DNA of 64,000 nucleotides from Halotalea alkalilenta (GTDB lineage Bacteria; Pseudomonadota; Gammaproteobacteria; Pseudomonadales; Halomonadaceae): contig NZ_CP015243.1 of NCBI RefSeq assembly GCF_001648175.1, positions 4,216,001 to 4,280,000 on the forward strand, written 5' to 3'. Position numbers and translations under genes: made by a program. Below the pieces are notes generated by a model. It saw only the letters and a program-made list of their open reading frames with translations. It searched no databases and was not told where the DNA came from. Shown piece after piece: positions 37,992-45,871 of the stretch (within the stretch, counting starts at the first letter, position 1; each line of letters opens with the position of its first letter).

Positions 37992-38126
37992 CCGGTATAT
38001 CCCCTGAAAAAAGGCCATATACCGGTGACGCACACGGCACCTCGCCGTAGTGCTTCGCGGCAAAGACGCCCGCAGGCTTTTCTCTAGCCTAGCGGGCTTT
38101 TTGTCGTTTTCTGACAGTGTCGTCAG
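37992..38126 (+). promoter_or_regulatory. Leader of the amide importer operon: antiterminator/terminator region
   Basis: In order: a 9-bp stem CCGGTATAT/ATATACCGG (37992-38025); ACGGC/GCCGT (38034-38048) with loop ACCTC; a hexaloop hairpin GCGGC-AAAGAC-GCC(C)GC (38057-38073, one bulge) whose loop has A at 1 and G at 4 as ANTAR proteins require; and a terminator GCCCGC-AGGCT/AGCCT-A-GCGGGC (38068-38097) with TTTTT at 38098-38102. The hexaloop's 3' arm is the terminator's 5' arm. Past the terminator, CTGAC-AGTGTC-GTCAG (38111-38126) is a second hexaloop with A1 and G4. Confidence 0.65.
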
Positions 38127-38212
38127 GTATTCCAAAAACTCCAAAGTCACTACCAGGCCTCCTGATAACGGAGCCAGGTCGTGTGCGCCTGTCACAATAA
38201 GGAGAAAGACAA

Positions 38213-39463
38213 ATGGTGCTCAAACGACGCGATTTTCTCAAGCGCAGTGCCATCGCCTCGGCAGCCATGGCATTTCCAACTTTGACCCGGCACTCGTTCG
38301 CATCGGAGCCAATCAAGGTGGGCGCGCTCTACTCTCAGACCGGAGGCCTGTCGGTAGCTGAGAAGCTGCTCGCCAACGGCGTCCTGATGGCGATCTCGGA
38401 AATCAATGCCACAGGTGGCGTGCTCGGGCGGCCTGTCGAAGTGGTGGTTGAAGATGGCGCCTCCGACCCTAGGACCTTCAGTGAAAAGGCTTCCAAACTG
38501 GTGATGAGGGATCGCGTCTCCACCGTCTTCGGTTGCCATACTTCTGCCAGCCGCAAAGCGGTTCTTCCTATCTTCGAACGCCGCGATGCGATGCTCTTCT
38601 ATCAAACCCACTACGAGGGTTTCGAGTGCTCTCGCAACGTCATCTATTCCGGCGCGGTGCCGAATCAGCAGCTTGCCAATTACATTCCTTGGATCGTCGA
38701 GAAACTAGGCAAGAAAAAATTCTTCATCGTCGGATCCAACTACGTATATCCGCGTGAAATGGCCAAAGTTTCCAAGATGTTGATCGAACAGGCGGGAGCC
38801 GAATGGGTAGCCGACGACTACCTGGAACTGGGCCATTCCGAATGGTCGGTAACGGTGAACAAAATCAAAGAATCCGGCGCGGATGTCGTTCTTTCCAACG
38901 TCGTTGGAGATTCGGTTATCTCCTTTTATCGCGAATACATAAACCAGGGGATGAGCCATGAAACCGTGCCGATATGCGCCACCGTGACTTCCGAGATAGA
39001 AATCGCCGCAATGGGCGCCGAATATGCCGTCGGAAGCTATACCTCCTTCCCCTACTTCATGTCGATCGACACCCCAGACAATACCAGCTTCATCGAACGA
39101 TTCCGTGCCTTCGTCAATGATCCTAGAGCGGTCACCTACCACTCCCTGGAGGCAGCCTATTTCCAGGTCTTCCTGTGGAAACAGGCAGTTGAAAAGATGA
39201 ATGACCTGTCAGCGAGCGCTATACGGGAAGGAGTCAGAGGCCAGAGCTTCCAGGCACCCGGGGGGCTCGTCACCATCGACGCCGATAACCTGCACTGTTG
39301 GCTCACTCCGCGTATCGGCCGATGGGGCTCGAACGGCCAGAGCGAAGTAGTGGATGCCTATCCCGCGCCGATCAAGCCGCTGCCCTATTCCGCCTATGGG
39401 GAGACCGAACAGAGCCTGTTCTGCACACCAGCAGGGCTCGACTCCTCCCGACTCAGCGGCTAG
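38213..39463 (+). CDS. Amide/urea ABC transporter substrate-binding protein
   Basis: 416 residues. The N-terminal RRDFLKRSAIASAAMAF is a Tat-like signal, giving a periplasmic protein. Type I binding-protein fold of the UrtA/FmdD/AmiC group: KVGALYSQTGGLSV, FGCHTSASRKAVLP, GSNYVYPREMAK. It is clearly related to the cytosolic AmiC at the start of the island, so both probably bind the same kind of ligand. AAGGAG lies 7 bases upstream of the ATG. A hairpin follows the gene and probably keeps its mRNA more abundant than that of the permeases. Confidence 0.88.
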   Translation: MVLKRRDFLKRSAIASAAMAFPTLTRHSFASEPIKVGALYSQTGGLSVAEKLLANGVLMAISEINATGGVLGRPVEVVVEDGASDPRTFSEKASKLVMRDRVSTVFGCHTSASRKAVLPIFERRDAMLFYQTHYEGFECSRNVIYSGAVPNQQLANYIPWIVEKLGKKKFFIVGSNYVYPREMAKVSKMLIEQAGAEWVADDYLELGHSEWSVTVNKIKESGADVVLSNVVGDSVISFYREYINQGMSHETVPICATVTSEIEIAAMGAEYAVGSYTSFPYFMSIDTPDNTSFIERFRAFVNDPRAVTYHSLEAAYFQVFLWKQAVEKMNDLSASAIREGVRGQSFQAPGGLVTIDADNLHCWLTPRIGRWGSNGQSEVVDAYPAPIKPLPYSAYGETEQSLFCTPAGLDSSRLSG

Positions 39464-39558
39464 AGAACAAAGACAATCGGCTGATCCGGCCTTTCGGGTT
39501 CAGCGATCGGCTCTGCGATGCTCAACACTCAGGATCGTTCGGCATGACCGCAAGCTTT

Positions 39559-39589
39559 GCCGTGACGCCTCCCCAGGGGCGGTCACGGC
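39559..39589 (+). other. Stable hairpin between binding-protein and permease genes
   Basis: GCCGTGAC (39559-39566) pairs with GTCACGGC (39582-39589), with a further inner GCC/GGC pairing. No T tract. It is in the 174-base gap of the operon, which otherwise holds nothing recognisable. Such structures commonly protect the upstream message or partly stop transcription. Confidence 0.5.
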
Positions 39590-39637
39590 AGGCAGCGAAT
39601 TCATCGGACGCATTATCGATTCGGGGCGCCCTATCCT

Positions 39638-40531
39638 ATGCTCAACATACTCTTCATCGGACTCAGCCTGAGCTCGATACTCTTATTGATCGCCCTGGGA
39701 CTGGCGATCACTTACGGCGCAATGGGTGTGATCAACATGGCCCACGGGGAAATGGTCATGGTCGGCGCCTATGTCGCGGTTCTCTCTGGCATCTGGCTGG
39801 ATGCCAACCTGCTCGTCGCGATTCCGCTCGCCTTCGTCGTCACCGCGCTACTCGGACTGGCCATCGAGCGCGTGGTGGTACGCAAGCTCTATGGCCGCAT
39901 GCTGGATACTCTGCTAGCCACTTGGGGCGTAGCACTGTTGATCCAGCAGGCCGTGAGGCTCGAGTTCGGACTCTCCTTCTTCGGCGTCCATGTCGAGGGG
40001 CTGGGGCCTGGATTGCAGCACGTGACCACGCCGGCCTTCCTGCAAGGCACCTTCCGTCTCGCCGGGGTGGAGCTCAACGCCTACCGAACCTTCATCATCC
40101 TGGTCACCGCGGTGCTGGCAACGGCCACCTGGTGGCTGGTCTACCGAACCGCCGCAGGCATGCAGGTCCGGGCGATCATCCGCAACCCCAACATGGCCGC
40201 GGCCAGCGGCATCGATGTCAAGCGCGTCAATTCAATGACCTTCGCTTTCGGCTCAGGCCTGGCGGGCATCGCAGGCGTGCTGATTTCAGGGATCAGGACC
40301 GTCTTTCCGGACATGGGGCCGCCGCTGGTCGTAGATGGCTTCATGGTCGTCGTCACCGGTGGCGTCGGCAGCCTCTACGGCACTCTGCTGTCTTCCGCGC
40401 TGCTCGGCGAAATCAATGCACTGGTCGCCATCGGTACCAACGACATCCTCGCGCGCGCGGTGATGTTCGCGGTAGTGATCCTGGTGATCCTGATCAAGCC
40501 CAACGGACTTTTCTCATTCAAGGAGCGTTGA
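39638..40531 (+). CDS. Amide/urea ABC transporter permease (UrtB/LivH type)
   Basis: 297 residues with about eight membrane helices, no signal peptide. Motifs of the branched-chain/urea permease family: ALGLAITYGAMGVINMAHGE at the N-terminus, RKLYGRMLDTLLATWGVAL, and IRNPNMAAASGIDVKRV, the ATPase-contact loop. First of two permeases; the next gene begins one base after its stop. The substrate is inferred as urea or a short-chain amide from the amiCR and nitrilase context. Confidence 0.9.
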   Translation: MLNILFIGLSLSSILLLIALGLAITYGAMGVINMAHGEMVMVGAYVAVLSGIWLDANLLVAIPLAFVVTALLGLAIERVVVRKLYGRMLDTLLATWGVALLIQQAVRLEFGLSFFGVHVEGLGPGLQHVTTPAFLQGTFRLAGVELNAYRTFIILVTAVLATATWWLVYRTAAGMQVRAIIRNPNMAAASGIDVKRVNSMTFAFGSGLAGIAGVLISGIRTVFPDMGPPLVVDGFMVVVTGGVGSLYGTLLSSALLGEINALVAIGTNDILARAVMFAVVILVILIKPNGLFSFKER

Positions 40532-40532
40532 A

Positions 40533-41669
40533 ATGGCCTTAGAAAACAAACTGAGGCTCGCAGCCTACGCCCTGTTCTTCCTTGCCGTCTTCGCCGCTCC
40601 AGTCTTCAGCGACGAGTTCCTGCTCAATCGCCTGTCGAAGTATCTGGTCTACGGCATGCTCGCCATTGCCATTGCCCTCACCTGGGGATACGCGGGCGTA
40701 CTCAATCTAGGCCAAGGGCTCTTCTTCGGTCTGGGCGCATACATGCTGGCCATGTCGCTGAAGCTATCGAGCCCGACCAGCCTGCAACAGGGAGCCGACC
40801 AGCCAGTACCCGACTTCATGCTGTGGAATGCGCAGCCGGGATCCCCCACCGAACTGTGCTGCATCACGCCTGGCTCATTCATCTGGCTGCCATTTCAGAG
40901 CCAATGGACCGGGCTGGTGCTTGGCGTCGTGCTGCCGGTACTGATCGCGGGACTGCTCGGCCTCTTGGTCTTCCGCAAGCGCATCGCCGGCGTGTTCGTC
41001 TCGATCATCACTCTTGCGCTGGCCTTGCTGGTACGACTGGTGGTGGGCGATGCGCAGCCGGTCACCAACGGCTTCAACGGATTGACCGACCTCGGCTGGC
41101 TCACCATCGGCGGCCTGGAATTCGATCCGTACAGCCACGCAACCTACTATCTCTGCGCCGCAACGTTGACGTTCACGCTGATCGGCACGCGATTGCTGGT
41201 CGAGACCCGGGCGGGCCTGATTCTCCAGGCAGCGCGTGACGATCAGACGCGGGCACGCTATCTCGGCTTCGACGTACCGCTCTATCAGACCTTCTTTTTC
41301 CTCATCGCGGCGGGCATCTCCGGACTCGCCGGCATGCTCTACGTGGTAGTGGCGGAATTCGCCTCACCGACCTTCATGGATCTCTCCTTCTCTATCGCGA
41401 TGGTGATATGGGCGGCGGTGGGAGGACGAAACTCGCTCCTCGGCGCCTGCCTCGGCGCCATCCTGATCAGCGCGATCGAAACCAGCGTGAGCGAGACCGC
41501 CGCGCTCATCGAAGCCTGGAAGGCGGTGATCGGGCTGATCTTCGTGCTCGTCGTCCTGTTCCTGCCGCGCGGTCTCGCCGGCGCGGCCCACGACCTGATC
41601 AAGCGTTTCCGGCACAGCCAGCCCCATATCGCCCCCTCCTCCCGCGAACAACGCAACGAGGTGCATTGA
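40533..41669 (+). CDS. Amide/urea ABC transporter permease (UrtC/LivM type)
   Basis: 378 residues, second membrane subunit. About nine helices; an internal stretch (residues 75-115, with PDFMLWN and ELCCITPGSFIWLPF) typical of UrtC-type permeases; the ARDDQTRARYLGFDVPLYQ contact loop; and WAAVGGRNSLLGACLGA near the end. Ends in a charged tail. Separated from its neighbours by one base on either side, so expression is strongly coupled. Confidence 0.9.
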   Translation: MALENKLRLAAYALFFLAVFAAPVFSDEFLLNRLSKYLVYGMLAIAIALTWGYAGVLNLGQGLFFGLGAYMLAMSLKLSSPTSLQQGADQPVPDFMLWNAQPGSPTELCCITPGSFIWLPFQSQWTGLVLGVVLPVLIAGLLGLLVFRKRIAGVFVSIITLALALLVRLVVGDAQPVTNGFNGLTDLGWLTIGGLEFDPYSHATYYLCAATLTFTLIGTRLLVETRAGLILQAARDDQTRARYLGFDVPLYQTFFFLIAAGISGLAGMLYVVVAEFASPTFMDLSFSIAMVIWAAVGGRNSLLGACLGAILISAIETSVSETAALIEAWKAVIGLIFVLVVLFLPRGLAGAAHDLIKRFRHSQPHIAPSSREQRNEVH

Positions 41670-41670
41670 G

Positions 41671-42420
41671 ATGGGCTCCATAGCACTCACGGTCGATGGG
41701 CTAGGGGTGAGCTTTGGCGGTTTCAAGGCTCTACAGGGCATCAATCTCACCGTAGCAAGTGGGGAACTGAGAGTACTGCTCGGTGCCAACGGTGCAGGCA
41801 AGACCACGCTGATGGACCTGATCAGCGGCAAGACGCGCAGCAGCGAGGGCCGCGTGTTCATCCACGATACCGAGATCACCCACTGGCCCGAGCATCGGAT
41901 CGCTCGAGCCGGCATTGGTCGTAAGTTCCAGGTGCCGAGCGTATTCAGGGAGTTGAGCGTATGGCAGAACCTGGCGGTGGCCGCCTGCCGCGCAACGTCG
42001 GTACTGGCCAACCTGCGCTTCTCCTTCTCCCGCACCGAGATCAGCAAGGTGGAAGAGGTACTGGCGCTCACCAGCCTCACCGACGAGCGCAACGCTACCG
42101 CCGCCCATCTCAGTCACGGTCAGACCCAGTGGCTGGAGCTCGGCATGCTGATCGCCCAGAACCCGAAGATCGTCCTGCTCGATGAACCGACGGCGGGAAT
42201 GACCCAAGCGGAAACCCGCAAGACGGCGCAGATCATCAACCAGCTCAAGGGACGGCACACGCTCCTGGTGGTGGAACATGACATGGGTTTCGTACGCGAG
42301 ATCGCCGAGCGAATCACCGTGCTGCACCTCGGCCAGGTGCTGGCGGAGGGCAGCGTGGCCCAGATCGAAACCGATGCCCGCGTGCGAGCGGCCTATCTCG
42401 GCTCGAAGGGGATCTCATGA
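41671..42420 (+). CDS. Amide/urea ABC transporter ATPase (UrtD/LivG type)
   Basis: 249 residues. Walker A GANGAGKT (38-45), the signature LSHGQTQWLELGM (the HGQ variant is characteristic of UrtD), Walker B IVLLDEPTAGM and H-loop VVEHDMGFVR. One of two ATPases powering the importer. Its stop overlaps the ATG of the second ATPase gene. Confidence 0.92.
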   Translation: MGSIALTVDGLGVSFGGFKALQGINLTVASGELRVLLGANGAGKTTLMDLISGKTRSSEGRVFIHDTEITHWPEHRIARAGIGRKFQVPSVFRELSVWQNLAVAACRATSVLANLRFSFSRTEISKVEEVLALTSLTDERNATAAHLSHGQTQWLELGMLIAQNPKIVLLDEPTAGMTQAETRKTAQIINQLKGRHTLLVVEHDMGFVREIAERITVLHLGQVLAEGSVAQIETDARVRAAYLGSKGIS

Positions 42421-43115
42421 TGCTTTCTGTCCAGGACCTGCAGAGCTACTACGGGCGCAGCCACATCCTGCACGGTATCCGACTCGAGGTGGCCAAGGGG
42501 GAGATACTCAGCGTCATAGGTCGCAATGGCACCGGCAAGACGACATTGCTCAAGACATTGATGGCGCTCACCGATCGAGCGAGTGGTTCCATCCACTTGG
42601 ATGGGAAGGAACTGATCGATGCTCCCACTCATCGCCGCGCACGCGCGGGTATCGCCTACGTACCCCAGGGGCGTGAAATCATTCCAGACTTCACCATCCG
42701 AGAAAACATCCTGATGGGCGCTTTCGCACGCACTGATGGATGCCGGAGCATCCCGGACCTGGTGGCGGAGCTCTTTCCCTATCTAATCGCGAATCTCAAC
42801 CGACCGGGTGGGCTGCTTTCCGGCGGGCAGCAGCAGCAACTCGCCATCGCCCGTGCCCTCGCCGCACAGCCGAAGCTACTGCTGCTCGACGAACCCAACG
42901 AAGGCATCCAGCCCTCGATCGTCGAGGAGATCGAACGGATCATCGTTCGCCTCAATCAGGAGGCGGGCATCACGGTGATCTTGGTCGAGCAGAACATCGC
43001 CTTCGTCCGCCAAGCGTCCCACCGATTCGCCATGCTGGAGAAAGGCAGCGTAGTGGCCGCCGGCAAGATCGACACCCTGTCCGATGCGTTGGTGCACAAG
43101 CATATGACCGTCTGA
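42417..43115 (+). CDS. Amide/urea ABC transporter ATPase (UrtE/LivF type)
   Basis: 232 residues, start overlapping the preceding stop (ATGA). Walker A GRNGTGKTT (35-43), signature LSGGQQQQLAIARAL, Walker B LLLLDEPNEGIQPSIVEEI, which is diagnostic for the UrtE/LivF group. Completes the five-gene importer; the hydrolase gene follows after 41 bases. Confidence 0.92.
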   Translation: MMLSVQDLQSYYGRSHILHGIRLEVAKGEILSVIGRNGTGKTTLLKTLMALTDRASGSIHLDGKELIDAPTHRRARAGIAYVPQGREIIPDFTIRENILMGAFARTDGCRSIPDLVAELFPYLIANLNRPGGLLSGGQQQQLAIARALAAQPKLLLLDEPNEGIQPSIVEEIERIIVRLNQEAGITVILVEQNIAFVRQASHRFAMLEKGSVVAAGKIDTLSDALVHKHMTV

Positions 43116-43156
43116 GTCAAACGGACGGCGCTATTTCAATCAAGGAGATGATGAGC

Positions 43157-44908
43157 ATGACCTCGATGCCGGGATACAAGGCGGCCACCATTCAATTCGA
43201 ACCAATGCTAGGCGAGAAGGAACGCAACGTCGCGCGACTGCTCGAGCTCTGCACAGAGGCGGCGGAAAACGGCGCACAGCTGATCGTCACCCCGGAAATG
43301 GGCACCACCGGCTACTGCTGGTACGACCGTTGCGAAGTTGGCCCTTTCACTGAAACGATTCCTGGCCCCACCACCGAGCGCTTCCAGGCGCTGGCGGCAA
43401 GATTCGGCTGCCATATCGTGATCGGCATGCCCGAGGTCGATCCATACAGCGATCTCTACTACAACAGCGCGGTACTGATCGGTCCGGAAGGCATCGTCGG
43501 CAAGCATCGCAAATCCCACCCCTACATCGCCGAGCCCAAGTGGGCCGCCAATGGCGACATCGCCCACCAAGTGTTTGAGACCAAGCTCGGTCGGATCGCC
43601 TTACTGGTCTGCATGGACCTGCACTTCTTCGAGACCGCGCGACTCGAGGCACTCGCCGGTGCCGATGTGATCTGCCATGTCTCGAACTGGCTGCAGGAGC
43701 GCACCCCGGCCCCCTACTGGATAAACCGCGCCTTCGAGAACGCATGCTACGTGGTGGAGAGCAATCGCTGGGGATGGGAACGTACCGTCCAGTTCTCCGG
43801 GGGGAGCTGCATCATCGCGCCGGATGGAAAAGTGGTCGCCACGATGGATTCGGGAGACGGCATCGTCTACGCATCGATCGACCCCACCCTCGCGCGCCGA
43901 CGCCAGGTACTCGGTGAACCAGTATTCAGCCGGCGCCGCCCCGAGCTGTACATGAACCTGATGACCAACAGCTTCACCTGGAACCCCTCCGACTACTTCC
44001 GCCTCTATGGCTATCAGCCCATTCCGCCAGGGAGGAAGTCACGCGCCGCGGTCGCCCAGTTCAAACCCTCCAATGTGGTTGCCGACAACCTCGCGCGAAT
44101 AGCTGAACTGACGCAGGAAGCCCATCGAGACGGTGTGGATCTCCTGGTCTTCCCCGAGCTTGCCCTGAGCGGCCTGGATGAACCACAAACACGCGCCGAG
44201 CCACTGAGCGGGCCAGCGGTCGAGGCTTTCGTCCGCTTGGCCATGAGGCTCAGGATCTACCTGGTCGCGGGACTCGCCGAGGCCGACGGCGAACAGCGAT
44301 ACAATACGGCGATTCTCGCCGGCCCAGAGGGACTGGTGGGCAGCTATCGCAAAACCCATCTGAGTATCGCCGATGGCACCTGGGCCAGGGCTGGCGACCA
44401 GTGGCGAACCTACGACCTGCCGATCGGCCGCGTCGGCCTCGCCCTCGGCCACGACACGCTCTATCCAGAGGCGATTCGCTCGCTCGCGCTGCTCGGCTGC
44501 GACCTGGTGGCATGTCCGGCAGCGCTCGCCGGTTGCTTCACCAGTGCCCACTCTGGCACACGGATTCCGCACAACTATCCAATCCCCAAGGGAGCGGATC
44601 CATACCACTGGCATGCGATGCGTATGCGTGGAGGCGAAAACAATCTCTACCTGGCTTTCGCCAACGTGATCGATCCGGCTCGCGATTACCTCGGCAACAG
44701 CGCAGTGTTCGGCCCGGACGCCTTCGTCTTTCCTCGCCAGGAGTCAGCGATACTCGATGACGAGGGCATCGCCTCCACCACGATCGATACCACCAACCTC
44801 GCTACCCCCTACCCGACCAATATCGTGCGACGCAAAGACCTCATCGTCATGCGCCTACCGCATCACTATCGGCCATTGGTCGAGCGCCCGCTCGATACGG
44901 CTCGTTGA
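43157..44908 (+). CDS. Tandem double-domain nitrilase-superfamily amidohydrolase, second domain lacking the catalytic Cys
   Basis: 583 residues; several in-frame ATGs (43148, 43151, 43157), the last best spaced from AAGGAG. Two carbon-nitrogen hydrolase domains in a row. Domain 1 (about 5-285) has the full triad: Glu47 (TPEMGT), Lys119 (KHRKSHP), Cys152 (LLVCMDLHFFE). Domain 2 (about 293-575) keeps Glu334 (FPELALSG) and Lys399 (YRKTHLS), but the Cys position is Gly431 (LALGHDTLYPE). Most relatives have one such domain. As the last gene of the importer operon it likely hydrolyses the imported amide or nitrile to ammonia; the exact substrate is unknown. Confidence 0.87.
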   Translation: MTSMPGYKAATIQFEPMLGEKERNVARLLELCTEAAENGAQLIVTPEMGTTGYCWYDRCEVGPFTETIPGPTTERFQALAARFGCHIVIGMPEVDPYSDLYYNSAVLIGPEGIVGKHRKSHPYIAEPKWAANGDIAHQVFETKLGRIALLVCMDLHFFETARLEALAGADVICHVSNWLQERTPAPYWINRAFENACYVVESNRWGWERTVQFSGGSCIIAPDGKVVATMDSGDGIVYASIDPTLARRRQVLGEPVFSRRRPELYMNLMTNSFTWNPSDYFRLYGYQPIPPGRKSRAAVAQFKPSNVVADNLARIAELTQEAHRDGVDLLVFPELALSGLDEPQTRAEPLSGPAVEAFVRLAMRLRIYLVAGLAEADGEQRYNTAILAGPEGLVGSYRKTHLSIADGTWARAGDQWRTYDLPIGRVGLALGHDTLYPEAIRSLALLGCDLVACPAALAGCFTSAHSGTRIPHNYPIPKGADPYHWHAMRMRGGENNLYLAFANVIDPARDYLGNSAVFGPDAFVFPRQESAILDDEGIASTTIDTTNLATPYPTNIVRRKDLIVMRLPHHYRPLVERPLDTAR

Positions 44909-45026
44909 TCGGCAGCGGCGGTATTCCCGCCTAACCACCCGGCATGCCGGGTCCGTACCGGGCAAGTCCGGCCCGAAGGCCGTCGGCTCGTTTTTCATCG
45001 GCCTCATGGCGATCCGGCTTTGGGAC
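44909..45026. other. 3' end of the amide operon with palindrome
   Basis: A perfect 16-base palindrome ACCCGGCATGCCGGGT (44937-44952) follows the hydrolase stop by 28 bases. A TTTTT run lies at about 44989. Probably the 3' end of the transcript, but not a textbook terminator. Confidence 0.4.
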
Positions 45027-45309
45027 TCAACCGAGCGGCTTGCGTATCGCGCAGCGCCGCTCGAATCCGCGCTGCCGTTCTGACTCGAGCAGCTGCGCCA
45101 AACGCTCGCCCGACCGTTCATCGGTGACGATATCGAAGCCGAGGCGGCGATAGAAAGGCGCGTTGAACGGAACGTCGCGGAAAGTAGTCAGGGTCAACGC
45201 ATGGATGCCGCGAGGAGCGACGCAGCGCGGGTGACTGTTCGGCATCGGCTTCGACGGCCAGGCGGTAAATGACAGGCATAGGGCTGGGCATCTGTTCGCG
45301 ATCTCGCAT
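45027..45309 (-). pseudogene. GNAT acetyltransferase remnant
   Basis: The minus strand at 45245-45027 encodes an acetyltransferase C-terminus (LTLTTFRDVPFNAPFYRRLGF, then RLAQLLESE). A start-like piece (MPVIYRLAVEADAEQ) lies just upstream near 45235-45309 in another frame. The middle of the domain, including the acetyl-CoA-binding loop, is missing, so the gene has an internal deletion. Confidence 0.65.
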
Positions 45310-45871
45310 AATGCGCTTGGTGTTTTATACCACCGCCGAAAAACCTGAAAAATTTTAAAATCAGCTCGTCATCGCAATGCTCTTTTCCATCGATGACGAG
45401 GAATATATCTACCGGAAAGAGAGGTATAACCGTGAACCACTTCCTCTTCATCCTCCATCCATAGTCGAATTTCTCGGCCGTTAATCAGAAGCACACCCAT
45501 TCCAATCGGAGAAACTTACTTCGTCACCAGAACATCACTCCCTGTGAACCAAGCTCGATAAACCGAAGAAATAGGACGTCTTGAACACCCAGCCAATTTC
45601 CAACGATCCGACAGTGTAATTTCGGTCCAATCGATCGATAAGCTACGCCGATGTTTGCATTGGGTCGCATCGTTTCCCAGACACTACCGGCTGCGGAAAG
45701 GCAGATGCACGAAGAGATCGCCGAGATCGTTCACCCCATATCCGCATGGGTATATATGCCACTGTCACCGCATAAGGCAGACCATAAAGTTCTATACATT
45801 TTGTAGGAAAAGAATGCCCGGTCTTTACACTGTCGACATGATCTCCTTGTCAAACAGCGCAGGATCGCATC
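45310..45871. other. AT-rich intergenic region upstream of the LLM oxidoreductase gene
   Basis: 562 bases without a supported gene, distinctly more AT-rich than its surroundings. It must carry the promoter of the monooxygenase cluster, but I see no convincing -35/-10 pair. Its composition suggests a junction of acquired DNA. Confidence 0.45.

Noticed and set aside
42740..43156. N-terminal extension of the double nitrilase into the preceding ATPase gene
   Set aside because: Overlaps the ATPase coding sequence and is low complexity. AAGGAG and several ATGs mark the true start near 43157.
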